From Morella rubra (Eukaryota; Streptophyta; Magnoliopsida; Fagales; Myricaceae), in the NCBI GenBank assembly GCA_003952965.2, contig CM025850.1, positions 30,237,247-30,301,246 on the forward strand: a DNA stretch of 64,000 nucleotides, written 5' to 3'. A program made the translations under genes and the position numbers. Within the stretch, counting starts at the first letter, position 1. Each line of letters opens with the position of its first letter. Shown piece by piece: positions 11,700-23,599 of this stretch. Below the pieces are notes generated by a model that had not been told where the DNA came from, searched no databases, and saw only the letters and a program-made list of their open reading frames with translations.

Positions 11700-12506
11700 A
11701 CAGTCAAACTTACTTATGACAATTATCTCTTATGGCGAGCACGAAGAATACCTTACCTTCGAGGTCAAAAACTATATGGATATATTGATGGATCCATTAC
11801 ACCTCCATCCCTGTTTCTTGAAGATTTGACCAGTACACCAAACCCATCATTCTCTATATATCTAGCATCAGCAAGACTTATTTTAAGTGCTATAATCTCT
11901 TCTCTTTCCGAGTCTCTCATAGCTCAAGTTATCGGTCACACAACCTCTCACTCAGCTCGGTTTGCCCTTCGACAATTCTTTGTAATAAAGTCACAAGCTT
12001 GCCTTGTCCAACTCCATTATCAGCTTGCCACCCTGAAAAAGGGAACTGTGTCCATTAACGAGTATTTTAACAAAGCAAAACTCATCTCTGATACCCTCTT
12101 TGCAGCCGGTAAAACTCTTTTACCCATAGAGTTTACTACCTACTTACTTGCTGGTCTTGGAGCGGATTATGACTCTTTAGTCACCTCCATTATGACCCGT
12201 CTCGACCCCCTTTCTCCTAAAGAAGTTTACAATCATTTACTGACCCATGAATCCCGACTATCCCACCCAAATATTACTACTACTGCTCTCGACCCCACGT
12301 TTGGTGGCAGAGGATCTCATGGCTTTCCTGAGGCCGTGGTTTTATCTTGGTTCTCATGGACGGGGCCAAAGAGGACTCTCTTTCGATTCCTCTTCAAACT
12401 TCTTTTTAGACAACTGCACTCTCTGCCAAGTTTGTCACAAGCCTAGCATACCGCTCTCACCTGCTACCACAGATTCAACCAAGCATATTAGGCCCCACCA
12501 CCGTCT
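11700..12506 (+). pseudogene. Copia B gag remnant with zinc knuckle
   Basis: Text before 11826 reads LTYDNYLLWRAR, the usual start of a copia gag core, in a frame with stops. The open stretch 11826-12446 continues with QLATLKKGTVSINEYFNKAK and LLAGLGADYDSLVTSI, the UBN2 gag signature, and a Gly/Arg tail. Near 12425-12470 a frame-shifted CQVC...H...C knuckle can be read. The sequence is then interrupted by solo LTR 1 at 12507. A dead copy. Confidence 0.8.
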
Positions 12507-13781
12507 TGAAAGTTTGCCTGCGGAAATTATTATACTTACTTGATCTTGACAAACGATCTTGAACTTGTCTGGGATTAAATCTTCAATCTTCAGGTCTTGT
12601 TGATCTCACACCTTGAGTCTTTGATTTTACAATATAGCAGCCCAAATGTTCTGCTTCTTTCTTTCTACGCCTCACAGCTGTCACAAGGTTTCTCAAAGTC
12701 GTAATGGCCAATTGTCTAGAAAAAGATATCTCATAGCCTTTTTTTGAACCCTAGCTGTGATATAGTATGGGATCGTTAGGGATCTCAGATCTCGGCCGTA
12801 GGATCACATGAAAAAACTCTTTTCTATTATTTCTTTTATATTCTTTTATTCCAAATTTTAGGCTTTTACTAATTGTGATCATGTCCATTAACATATCACA
12901 ATTTACCCCAAGTATTTGAGATTGATTTGTGAAATCCTTTTTGCTAACAATTATTCGTTTATTTATCCTTTCACCATACTATATTCCACATGAGTCAATA
13001 GGACCAGAATCATATCACCGATTAAGTCCCTAACTCATATAATTCTCAATTCACAATCTGTAACTCGTTGGACTATCAATTGTTTCCAAAATAATTTTAC
13101 AAATAAATATAATATATATATTAATTTCGAAAAATATTTTCACAAAATATCATTGGCCAATGGATTCTTTTCTAGTCCAACCCTATACAGATATATTGAA
13201 TATACTGCCTCATCAAGAGACTGGTGGATTCCTTATTGAGCATTTATACAAAATCATTTATTTTGTACAAGACCAACGTTATCTAGAAAAGATCATCACC
13301 AAATGACTCGGTCAAAGCACAAGTACACAATAAATAGATTTGTATAAACCTCTCAGGTCTAAGGATATAATAAACCAATTGTGTTGAATATCATCTCAAC
13401 ATCAGTGATCACTTCCAGAAGGTATTCATATTTGATCTCGTTCAATGCATCTACTTTTACATTGCACCCACTTGTTTGCTTAAGGTCACTACCTCAATGA
13501 CGAAGTCCATCATCCTATTAAATAGAGGCACAACGAGTGTAGACCTATCGTACATCAATATGTACCTTGGTCTAGAACAAAATATCAGTGAACAAGGAAC
13601 CAAAGAGTAATACTTTCCGCCTTTGATTCATTAATCATTGGCATAACTTTTCTACAATGTCACTCAATAATATCTATGTAACATCTTATGTCACATCATA
13701 TTACCCAATAGATAAATATAAACAGGTGACATCTAAATAACTATTATTCAGATAAATGATTTTTAGGGCATTATTCTTACA
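12507..13781 (-). mobile_element. Solo LTR 1 inside Copia B (minus orientation)
   Basis: This block of about 1.28 kb breaks Copia B between the gag zinc knuckle and protease. It starts TG and ends CA (TGAAAGTTTG...TTCTTACA), and flanking pentamers nearly match: CGTCT at 12502-12506 and CGTCC at 13782-13786. On the minus strand it opens TGTAAGAATAATGCCC, an LTR-like start. It has no coding text or primer site, so recombination between two LTRs of a large retrotransposon is the simplest origin. Edges are inferred from the duplication and may be a few bases off. Confidence 0.68.
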
Positions 13782-15122
13782 CGTCCTCGATTCACGCTCA
13801 CTACATGTCCTTTCCTCATACTGGTCCTAAATCTCTAGGGCATCTAGATACAGCTGGAACAAACCACATGACCTTTGATCATCTTGCAAATCTCTCACTT
13901 AACTCTACTCCTTATGGTGGCGAAGACCATGTCAAAATCGGTGATGGCTCCTTTCGCCCATTCACAATATCGGTACATCTCAATTTCCTACTTCCTCTCA
14001 TTTTCTTAATCCTTTTAATTTATTTCATGTTCCAACCCTCATTAAAAATCTTCTTTTTGTTCTTCAATTATGTGTTGACAACAATGTCTTTTTGAATTTC
14101 ATGCTGCTTCTTTTTTTGTGAAGGATTCAACCACCAAGACTCCTTTATTCCACGGTCACACTAAAAATGACTTCTATGTCTTTGCGTCCTTAACTATTGC
14201 TTCCAGTCCTCAAGTGTTTTTTGGTGATCGTACTTCTATTACTCAGTAGAATGAACGACTTGGTCACCGATCTCTTCGGTTAGTTCGGTCTATCATCCAC
14301 ACCAACCATCTACTGGTATCCTCCTACAGCGTTCCTGTTTTGTTTAGCCTATCATTAGTCCAGAAGTCACGCTTTGCCTCTTCCCAGCAATTGTACTCAA
14401 TCCACCAGACCTCTCCAACTCATCCACATAGATGTTTGGGGACCATCTCTCGTGTTGTCTTCTTTTGGTTTTTTCTTTTTCTATGTATCTTTTGTAGATG
14501 ACCACAGACTCTACACCTGGCTTTATCCTCTCCAGCATAAATCTAATGCTTACAATATTTTCCTCCAATTTCAAAAACTTATTGAGAACTCATTTGAGAT
14601 AAATATTAAAGTCATGCAATTTGACTGGTGGGAGGGGGCAAATTTCAGCCTCTTCAACAATATTTCAAATCTTTTGGTATTATTCACCAGATTTCTTGTC
14701 CCCATGTGCCTCACAAAACAACATTGTTGAAAGGAAACCTCGTACATTGTGAAAATTGGTGGCGCCCTTATGACTCATGCCTTTGTCCCATACCCTTTTT
14801 GGCCAAAAGACTTCTCCATTGCTATATATTTAATTAATAGATTACCTACACCAACTTTGGCACACAAATCTCCTTATATTTTTCTATTTCCCTATTCTCT
14901 CAATTATCTCCTCGTGTGTACTTTTGGGTCAGCTTGTTGTCCCCGTCTTCAAGCCTACACTTATCACAAGCTCCAGGCTCGCTCTCTTCATTGTGTCTAC
15001 TTGGGCTATAGCTTCCATCACAAAGGCTATCTTTGTCGCCATATTTCTACTTTTCGGACTCACATTTCTCCTCATGTAATTTTTTATGAAAATATTGTTG
15101 ACTTTTGTTCACAATCGATATT
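13782..15122 (+). pseudogene. Copia B protease and integrase remnant
   Basis: From 13805: HLDTAGTNHMTFD, matching the copia protease site, with D-T-A-G in place of the usual D-S-G-A. A GAG-pre-integrase stretch (NERLGHRSLRLVRS) follows near 14250, and the integrase core at 14374-14840 (LIHIDVWGP, VSFVDDHRLYTWLYPL). The integrase C-terminal part at 14749-15126 has LINRLPTPTL, KSPY and HCVYLGYSFHHKGY. Frames change several times, so no enzyme can be made. The reading is cut at 15122 by solo LTR 2. Confidence 0.8.
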
Positions 15123-16333
15123 TTGATGATTTCAATAAATTGATTAAGTTTACAAAATAGATATCTTCAAAGACATGAGTCAAAGATTGAAGATCAAGAA
15201 AATGCAAGGAGCTCAAAAGTGAAGATTCAAGACCTATAGGGTATAACCTTATAACTCTTAGTTTCACTTTTGACAAGGATTTGAATCACACACTTGCATA
15301 TCTTTCAAAACGTGCATAAACGTTTTACCTCTTGTTTGGAAGATCAAAATGTTTTTAAATGGTTTCAAAACATCCCCAATCAACTCTCAAACCTTTTATA
15401 TACTTATAAGAAGTTAGTCTTTAAAATTGGGTGTTTCAAAATGGTCAAAACCGTTGTTTTAAATGAACCGGATCTTGTGCTTAAGTTGAGGAGGTCGACT
15501 AGTCGGTGAAGCGGTTGACTGGTCTATGTTTTGAAATAGATCCGTTGAAGTTCTGACATTGTGACCGTTGGGTAACGGTAACCTGAAGCGGTCAATTGGT
15601 ACATGAAGCGGTCGACCGGACAACGGTAAAATTCATAACGGCTAGAAACGACTAGTTTCTCATGTGGCCTATATAAAGACCTTCTTATTGTCTCTAAAAA
15701 AAAAGAGAACGACCACATATCATTTTACATAGCTTGAGAAATATCTTAACCTTCTTATTCCATATTTCTCATATCATTCATACAAATTACACTTTCTTAT
15801 CATTGTCATTGTCTGAATCAAAGAGATTGAGCTTTCCATTTTCATATTCACTCTTTGAGAGAGTTTATTCTTGTATCTTTATATCAAAAGAGATGATTCC
15901 TTTAGTGAGGTTGTTCACAAAAAAAGAAATTTAGAGAAGGTATATCTTAAGCTTAGTTGAGTTGTGAGTGGTGAGCCCGAAAATCACTTGGGCTGTGAGT
16001 GTTAAGCCTAGGAAAGCACTTGTAAGGTTCTCTAGCACTGGAAGCTAGAGTGTACACTATTTGGAAGATAGTGAGAAAACCTCAAGGCTTGGTAAAAGAG
16101 CTTGAGGGGTGGATGTAGGCGGGTTTGCCGAACCACCTAAAAATCTCGTGTTTGCTTCTCTAAACTCTACTCTTTACATTTAGCACTTATTTACTTATCG
16201 CATCAATACTTGTTTAAATACTTGTGCTAAACTAGTCTTTACTTTGCAAACACGACTTTGGGGGTTAAAAGCGAAAAAGTTTGGAAACCTAATTCACCCC
16301 CCTCTTAGGTTGCCTTAATCCTTGGACTTACAA
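15123..16333 (+). mobile_element. Solo LTR 2 inside Copia B
   Basis: About 1.2 kb of non-copia sequence starting TTGATGATTTC and ending GACTTACAA, with near-matching pentamers outside: ATATT at 15118-15122 and ATATC at 16334-16338. Near its end it has TTCACCCCCCTCTTAGG, the kind of pyrimidine block seen near the ends of long LTRs. A TATA box (CTATATAAAG) near 15668-15677 would be the U3 promoter. It carries GTCGAC palindromes at 15494-15499 and 15611-15616. It is clearly related in layout to solo LTR 3 at 57236-58758. Confidence 0.68.
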
Positions 16334-18235
16334 ATATCTTTCCTTTTTCCAAGTCCAATCCGTCACCTTCATCTTCACCTAGCCCACCCACTTATACTCA
16401 ACTTCCACTACCTCTTATTCCTTTCTCCTCAACTCAACCCACTATTTCTAAGCCTTTATCCACCTCTATAGAATAACCTAATCCCTCTGCTTAGCCCACT
16501 ATCGTGGTGCCTTTACCCACATCTACAAAATTTCCTCCTAATTACCCACCTCCCATTACTTGTATCCCTACCCGATCTATCCACAATGTCCGCCGCCCTC
16601 GTCAGTTCATTGATGGCACCATTTCGTGGCCCCATGAAGGGCTCATCACATCTATGTTCTTCAGATTCCAGATGAACCCTCTTGTTTTATAGAGGCTGTT
16701 CACTTTCCAGAATGACGTCATGCCATGCAGCTTGAATTTCAAGCATTATTATCTAACAAAACCTAGACATTAGTTACAGCTTCTACCTCTCACAATGTTC
16801 TATGTTGCAGGTGGATTTTTCATACCAAGTATCAAGCTAATGACACCATTGAATGGTGGAAAGAATGCTTGATCGCTAAGGGTTTTCATCAACTTGCTAG
16901 AATTAACTATACCGAGACTTTCAGTCCAGTGGTCAAGCCCACTACCATTAGAGTTGTGATATCCCTTGCTATTATTTCTTAGTGGTCTCTCTAGCAGCTA
17001 GTCATCCAAAATGCTTTCTTGCATGAAGACCTCACTAAGGAGGTGTACATGGTTCAACCTTCTAGGTTCTAGCATCCTGAATTTCTGACTCATATCTATC
17101 ATTTTCGTAATGCTCTCTATGACCTTAAGCAAGCCCTAAAGGCTCGGTTCTCTCGACTCAACCTCGTCTCTTAGAACTTGGCTTCACTATATTCAAGTCA
17201 GATAGCACATGTTTTATCCATCAACAACAACATCTCACCATGCACGTCCTTGTTTATATAGATGACATTGTCATCACTGGTCCATCAACTCTGCTACTTC
17301 TACAATTATTTTTACCATTCCCGGGGTTTTCTCGATCAAAGATCTTGGTTGCCTCAGTTACTTCCTTGGTGTGAAGGTGCATCACCTTCCTGATGGTCTT
17401 CTTCTGTCACAACAGAATTATATTTTGGGTCTCTTATCCAAAGCTAACATGGCTTCTGCGAAACTTTCCTCCTCTCTATATTGACTTCCACACAGCTCTC
17501 GGCATTTTTTGGCACTTCCTTTGACAAACGCACTGAATACAGAAGCATAATCGACAACTTGCAGTACTTTGCTTTTACCTGTCCTGACATTTCTTTTGTA
17601 GTAAACAAAGTCTGTAAGAATATGCATAGTCCCCGATTACCGCATTGGCAAGCGCTGAAACACATTCTTCGTAATCTTCCCAACACCCTAGACTATAGTC
17701 TCCATATCACCTCTTCCTTTACTTGTCTCCTCATTGCCTACTCTGATGCTGATTGGATAGGTTGTGTTGAAGATCGAAAATCCACCGTAGGTGATTGTGT
17801 TTTATTTGGTCGAAACCTTATCTCTGGGAGCTCCCGCAAGTAACCCACCATTGCTCATTCAAGCACTAAAGTAGAATACAAATCAGTTGCTAATGCCACA
17901 TGTGAAATTATATGGCTCAATCGTTTCTTCGTGAACTTGGCACTTTTTTTCCTCACCCATCAGTTCTATGGTGTGACTTATCTCACCATGAATCTTATTA
18001 TGCACTCTCAAACAAAGCATGTAGATATTGACTATAATTTCGTTTGTGATCGCGTGACCAATCGTACCTTTATAGTCTCATTTTTATTTAGCAAAGACTA
18101 TCTTGCTGATATTTTCACTAAACATCTTTCATCTTTCATCCGCTCAGTTTCAACTGCTCCATTCAAGCCTCACTGTGGCTTTCCCACTACTCAAATTGCA
18201 GGGCCTATTAAGATACTACGAAAAAGCACCGCGGT
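16334..18235 (+). pseudogene. Copia B reverse transcriptase and RNase H remnant
   Basis: A Pro/Ser-rich linker comes first, then RT text in changing frames: a palm block near 16880-17060, the catalytic YIDDIVITG near 17254-17280, and SIKDLGCLSYFLGVKVH near 17333-17386. RNase H begins near 17480 (KRTEYRSIIDNLQYF) with the SDADWIGCVEDRKSTVGD block at 17740-17800, and continues past a TAA into TKHVDIDYNFVCDRV near 18015-18055. Several stops and frameshifts are present. Confidence 0.82.
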
Positions 18236-18395
18236 TGCCAGCAAGGACTCTGTCTTCTTTAGCACATCATGATACCTCAGCTCCAAAATGTTCTACCATA
18301 TTCTCATAGCATATTTTATGTTAATGTAATATTCCTTGTACACAATAATGTAAATGATGAGAAATCAATACAATGAAACACTCATTTTCTCATCA
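18236..18395 (+). repeat. 3' LTR of Copia B
   Basis: It shares start, end and most of its body with the 5' LTR but lacks about 40 bases in the middle. Both copies keep the GATGAGAAATCAATACA-type block near the end. Confidence 0.8.
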
Positions 18396-18999
18396 TTTCT
18401 TTCACCCTTTTAGTTTTATTTTAATCCCTTCTCATCAAGCTGTAAGTGTTTCACATTTAAATTTGTATGGTTCATCTGATGATAATTATTATTGAGTTAT
18501 TCATGGGCAGTTTAATTAACTCCACAACCCAAGTAGTCTAGAGTTTGGATTGCACTTGCTGCATGTACAAGCCTGCTACATCAAGTTTGGCAAGCAATTA
18601 AAACGCTACAGAAGATAATACGTAGAAGAAACCAGATTATACTGTGAGGGTAAGGAATCATATCCGATGTAGGGCAAGAAATTGACTTTCTACTTGCAGG
18701 CATGCAGCTCTGTTTAATCCAAAACCAATATAATGGAAAACGGGAATCTGTTTACAAGAAAATCTGCCTTCCAAAGTAGGCTAACAATGAAAATCATTAC
18801 AACCGAGAAGTTTTGCTAGAAGGTCCACTGTTGACAAACAAAAAGGCAACAATAGCGAAGTTTTCCCCAGAAAATCCAAGTTGTGGTATCTTAATTCATG
18901 AGGCGTGAAATCCTCAGTTCTATGTGTGGCTCTCCATTCACAAAATACCAACCCCACTATAAGCTAGCTCTCATTTTCAAGGCCTCATCTATCTCTTAT
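18396..18999. other. Intergenic, nothing recognised
   Basis: About 600 bases with no reading frame or repeat that I can support. Confidence 0.4.
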
Positions 19000-19014
19000 G
19001 ATTCTTTTATGCTT

Positions 19015-19935
19015 GAAAGCAACATTTTGCTGTACAAAAAAAAATATTTTCTAGAGAGAAAGGCTCTGTCTTCTCTCTAGAACACCCTTAGGGTTTCCGC
19101 CTAACCTCTCTCTTCCTTCAATTTTTCCAACGGCGGGAGGAGCCGAAGCTCAACTCCTTCTGTCTCGGCTCCTCCCGTCCCAGCATAGCTTTTGTGGTCG
19201 GATCACTTTTCCTCCCCTCCAGTTGCCTTGTTTGGTTTGTTTTTACTCGAAGAAGTGGAGGTTAGATCTCGGCATTTTTGTTGACTCTTGGAGGCCACGC
19301 CCTAGCTTATCGGACTCAGCTCTTTGGCTGGTTCTTTCTGCAGTAGTCCGTCGCCGCATGCCTCCGCACGCGCCGACTTTTGCTTGTTCGAGCTATTTTT
19401 GGCGGATTTTGATGACACCTCTCCCCTGGACAGAGTCAGAAGCTCAGGCAGCTTCGTTCTAGTCTGGTCTTGCATCCCTCCAACCATGCGTGGCCTTCAT
19501 GTGTCGCCCTGTGCCACGTGTGAATCCCACGCGCCTATGTGTCTCCACCATGATTTTTCAGCGGCGTTGTTTTGGCTCGCTGTTTCATTCCCTGTTGTGG
19601 TGTTTTGGTTGTTTTTGCCCCGAGGGGGCTTTCCTAACCACTTGGTGGCTTTGCTGCCCTCATTGTGGGCTTAGTTGTGTTTCTCTAGGTTGCCTTTGTT
19701 CTTAGTTCTAGAGCTAGTATCTATGTGGTTCCGGTAGCTACCGACTACCGTTTCCCGCCACCCGCCCTCTTTGCCCAACATGGAGCATTTGTGGTTTATT
19801 GATCCTTTTGGATCCTACTAGCCTTTTTCCAACCTAGTCGTGCTTGGATCTTTTGTTTATTGATCTTTATTGTATCTTGTGCTCTGGATTCAATGCAATG
19901 TTAGCCTCACAGTTTTATTCAGCAAAAAAAAAAAG
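19015..19935 (+). mobile_element. Poly(A) retroposon 1 (~0.92 kb, non-autonomous)
   Basis: The segment ends in a poly(A) run at 19924-19934 and is flanked by an imperfect 16-base direct repeat: GATTCTTTTATGCTTG from 19000 and GATTCTTCTATGCGTG from 19936 (two differences). That is the mark of target-primed retroposition. The body is far more GC-rich than its surroundings. Near its 5' end is a hairpin: GGCGGGAGGAGCCGAAGC at about 19132-19149 pairs with a GTCTCGGCTCCTCCCGTC block near 19163-19180. No RT or other known domain can be read. It may be an internally deleted LINE or a separate short family. Confidence 0.7.
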
Positions 19936-19951
19936 GATTCTTCTATGCGTG

Positions 19952-20917
19952 TGTAGAAGTAGTTTCAGCCAAGCCCAAAAGCCTGATTGAACACCACCAA
20001 TATGTTTTACAAAGTCAGGCTTAGATTTTAGGTCCTTTGTACTTGTTGATTCGTAATTATTTATTTTATTTTTTTCATACTTTGGGTCCTTTATTTTGTT
20101 TTTGAGAGTCCAATTTTAGAATATGTAACAATGATATTTATCCGACATAAGTGAGAGTTTTTAATAAAATTCGAAGTTATCATCCTCCTTTTTAAAAAAT
20201 AATTAAGTTTCAAGAAAAAATATATAGTGGAGTCAAGGGCAATAACTCATTAGTTACAAGGTTAGATTTTTATTTCTAGACTAACTGTATCTCTAATAAA
20301 TGAGTGTGAGTTCAAATTCTCCTTGACATAACTAATACCTATGTAATGGGACTAATTCGAGTGTTCCAAAAAGAAAAAAATGAAAAAAAAAAATCTACAT
20401 CATCCCCACTCTAGTTGGGAATTCCAGATTTTCTCTTGGAGCCACCTCGTTGCATTTTATTATTAATGCTTATCATATTCTTATTATTTTGTTTTTAAAA
20501 TGTCATTAATAATTGTCATTTTAATTCCGTAACGAAAGTGATAATAATATTATATCTGTGACTCACGTGATTAAACTAAAAGAAAGTGGTGATAAAAAAA
20601 AAACTAAAAGAAAGTGGTGAACACTTTCATCAAATTTTATAAATATCTTCTCTTGACACTAAATAGAAGAAGAAGAAATCAGATAGTTTTGCGAAAAAGG
20701 CTACCATGACTCGTACACTAGAGTACAGAGGACGACCATATTATGAACCAAATTCACAATCTGAATATGAAATTATTAGAATGGATCAGAAATTCAAAAT
20801 CCAAATTCGGAAATTCGAATTAATTAGTCCCACATGTAACATGTGGAAAATAAATTAAATCCGAATAGATTGTCGCCCCAACCTTAATGGAACTGAAACA
20901 AAATGTGAACTTTTCTT
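19952..20917. other. AT-rich intergenic region
   Basis: No gene seen. A short motif, AACTAAAAGAAAGTGGTGA, occurs twice within about 60 bases (around 20574-20625). Confidence 0.4.
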
Positions 20918-20934
20918 GGGAAAGGTTTTGTTCT

Positions 20935-21163
20935 AAAACTTTAGTTTTAACAAGTTCTAACAATGGTTTTGATGTTGCCAACTCAATTAATGAATTTCAT
21001 TAATGGCTCAGATTACACTAATAATATATTAATGGCTCAATTTGTTTTTTTTTTTTCTGCACCATTAATGCATTAATTAATTCCATCTAGACTACTAGTA
21101 AAATTCATTAATGTGTTGGTAACATCAAAACACTCTATTAGAACCTGTTAGGACTAAAACTTT
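20935..21163. mobile_element. Fold-back/MITE-like inverted repeat
   Basis: A left arm of about 48 bases (20935-20982) pairs with a right arm (21115-21163). Both read roughly AACTTTAG..TAACAAGTTCTAA..GGTTTTGATGTT(G/A)CCAAC on their own strands. The loop holds several ATTAATG repeats. The target duplication is not clear, so the superfamily is unassigned. Confidence 0.6.
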
Positions 21164-21465
21164 CCCCCCCTTTTCAGACATCAGGAATCTTCTTAGGTGT
21201 TATACGGTGTAGTCAAGGGGATGGATCAAAGTATGTGCGGTCCTAATTACAAGTTATTGAGTAGAAGGGTAAGAACAACTTATGAAAATTATGAGAGATT
21301 AATCTCAATGGGGCAACTATTTTTTATTTTTATTTTTTGTATGGTTGTGGATAATCTACGGCTTGGTGCAGATTTGTTGAGAACTGATTAGGTATAAATT
21401 GTCTCAATCAAAACTGAACCACAAGGTATACATTTGAGAATTAGGAAGATAGAGCAAAAGAAGCT

Positions 21466-21690
21466 CGCGAGAGTCTAATTTAGTGGTAAGGACAACCCGT
21501 AGGTTTGGACGTCCTGAGTTTGAACCTCATCTAAGTGTCCTCATTTAAGTAGTGCACATGTCTTGCGGGCGGGTGTGTGTGCTCAGGGATTTAATAACCG
21601 TGCTTTTTTAGCCAGATGTAATGCGCGCCTCACTTGTTCTAAGGTCCATCCTAGGACACGAGACATTTCTTCGAGTCTTCTTCATTACCC

Positions 21691-21718
<28 letters not shown>
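21466..21718 (+). mobile_element. SINE A (tRNA-derived) with poly(A) tail
   Basis: Near the start is a box A-like TCTAATTTAGTGGTAAGG, and about 35 bases later a box B-like GAGTTTGAACC (about 21516-21526), the internal Pol III promoter of tRNA-derived SINEs. After a body of about 200 bases it ends in 28 A residues (21691-21718). Length and layout fit a plant SINE. Target duplication not resolved. Confidence 0.68.
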
Positions 21719-21721
<3 letters not shown>

Positions 21722-22470
21722 AATAAATGCACTTTGCATCTTTTAATTATGGAGGTTCAATACTTTGAACCTCAAACTATTATGTTTATCACATTGTACA
21801 CACAAAATATTAATTTCAGACAGTTTGCCTTCTTCATTGAAATTTTTTCGGTTAAATACACTTTACACTGCAAACTGTTATTTTTGTCACATTGCACATA
21901 TCAACTATTGATTTCAGATACTTTGCACCCTCTTTTAAAATCTTCGGTTAATTTGGACAAAAAATGAGTTTTTGAAGTGCGAAATGATAATTTTTTCCCC
22001 ATAATTTTTTTCTAGCCGTGACCATTTAATAAAGGTAAAATCATAATTTTAGAGATAAAAAAAAAAAAAATTTTGGTCCAAACTAACGGAAAAATTTTAA
22101 CAAATGGTGTAAAATGTCTAAAATTAATAGTTGATGGGTACAATGTGACAAACAAATAGATGGGGGTACAAAATGTCAAGACCTCCAAAGTTAGAGGGTG
22201 CAAAGTGTATTTATCCATCATATTTTTGGTCTCTGAAATGACGACTTTACTCTCACAAAAATATAGCTCTAAAAAAAATGGTGAAGATAAAATCATGATT
22301 TCACATGCCACAAAATCACATCCCTTTCATATTCATGAAAAAATTTAACTGAGAGTGAAAGTGTTTGAAATCAATAGTTGATGGATGTAATGTGACAAAA
22401 ATAACAGTTTATAGTGCAAAGTATCAAAACTCTCATAATTACAAGGTACAAATTGTATTTATCCTAAAAA
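21719..22470. mobile_element. Nested MITE cluster with repeated inverted blocks
   Basis: Inverted copies of one pattern occur four times: forms of ATAAATGCACTTTGCA and TAAATACACTTTACAC near 21723 and 21855 on the left, and GTGCAAAGTGTATTTATCC near 22199-22219 and CAAATTGTATTTATCC near 22450-22466 on the right. Between them AACTATTGATTTCAGA-type text and its inverse recur. The simplest reading is one MITE of this family inserted in another. Related text appears at 54180-54425. No coding capacity. Confidence 0.55.
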
Positions 22471-22596
22471 AAAAAAGTTGAAGAATGACAAGCTTGTAGA
22501 AGCACTTTTCTAATTTCTTAAAGTGTCCTTTTGACTCGGAGTACTACTGGGGCAACTAAGGCTGTTCATTTGTACTTTCGACAACCGATTCCGCCA

Positions 22597-23581
22597 GTAG
22601 CTTTAGCTAATTGCCCTCTCTCTAAACCCACTCTCTCTCTAAACTCTCTCTGCTTCCCCAAACCCAGTGCTCCCTAGAGGAGGGTGGGAGCTTCGACTCC
22701 CTTCTCTTCCCTCCTCCTTTTCCTTTTTTCCTTCCTCCTTCTTCCCTCTCCCCTCTCCTTCTCTTTGGTTAGTTTGGCAGGTGGATTTGGTTGGTATTTT
22801 GGTTTTCTTTGTAGGTAGCTTACGAGCAGCAGATGGTGGCTTCCGCCAAGCGTCGTCAGGCACGTGCCTCATGGCTGCTCTTAGAAGGCCCTAACCTATG
22901 CAAAGAAGTGTCTCCGGCGCGATAGATGCCGCACGCGGTGCGCATGGATCTCACGCGCCGAGCACTTTGGCTGAGATTGAGGCCTTCTTCGCCTCCCGTG
23001 ACCAGCCTCTCTTCCCAGGACTGGCCTTTAAGGCTCTTGTCCTCCCCTCTAGGCTGTGGACCTCCTCCAATCGCCACCACTCGCCACCTCTACCACCAAC
23101 CTCTCCAGTCAAGTTCTAGCCACAGTCTACACGGATTTATCCGTTGCCTATGTTATGCTTTTGCCCGTTCAGACTTGCCTTTTTGTTTAAGGCTTGTTTA
23201 GGCATTTTAGTTTGTTTATCTAGTGCTTGTTTCCTTTATGTGGATCTGTATTGTAATTACAGCTGCGAAGGTTTTTGCATGTTAAGTGCTCTAAGAGAAC
23301 AAGATCGATGACAATATGTCAGTTGTCACTGCCTTGTGCGGTGGTTTTTACTTTCAATGGGCCTTCGGGCTCATTTTCCACAGGTCTTTCCCTGTTCCAA
23401 GTATCCTTGGATCCTGTCGCTTTGAGCTTCATGCCCACCACGTTCGAGGACATTGTGTCCTCATATGTAGGCTTCGGCCCCCCAAACTTGTTGCTACTCC
23501 TTTGGGTTCTTCTTATTATAACTTCTCGGCTGTAATTCTTTACTTTCAATACAAGTGTGTTTGTTTAAAAAAAAAAAAAAA
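22597..23581 (+). mobile_element. Poly(A) retroposon 2 (~0.98 kb, non-autonomous)
   Basis: The 5' side begins with CT-rich text (CCCTCTCTCTAAACCC) and then a short hairpin region (GGGTGGGAGCTTCGACTCCC near 22682-22701). The 3' end is a poly(A) run at 23567-23581. The flanks share a 17-base duplication with two differences: GACAACCGATTCCGCCA from 22580 and GACAACCAATTCTGCCA from 23582. Body composition is GC-rich. Short frames exist but none resembles a known protein. Structure and size resemble poly(A) retroposon 1, and the two may be of one type. Confidence 0.7.
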
Positions 23582-23599
23582 GACAACCAATTCTGCCAA

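Larger units (their letters stand above)
11356..18395 (+). mobile_element. Copia B: full-length but dead Ty1/copia element with two LTRs
   Basis: Two related LTRs (11356-11555 and 18236-18395) both start TGCCAGCAAGGACTC and end CTCATCA. The left one is followed at once by a primer-binding site for initiator tRNA-Met. Gag and pol remnants lie between in the copia order. Two solo LTRs of other families (12507-13781 and 15123-16333) have been inserted; removing them leaves an internal region of about 4.2 kb. The LTRs differ by an indel of about 40 bases and many substitutions, so the insertion is old. I could not find a clear target duplication. Confidence 0.88.

Noticed and set aside
19223..19705. 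Frames of 60-116 codons inside retroposon 1
   Set aside because: No similarity to known proteins and no consistent frame; the body is better seen as non-coding.
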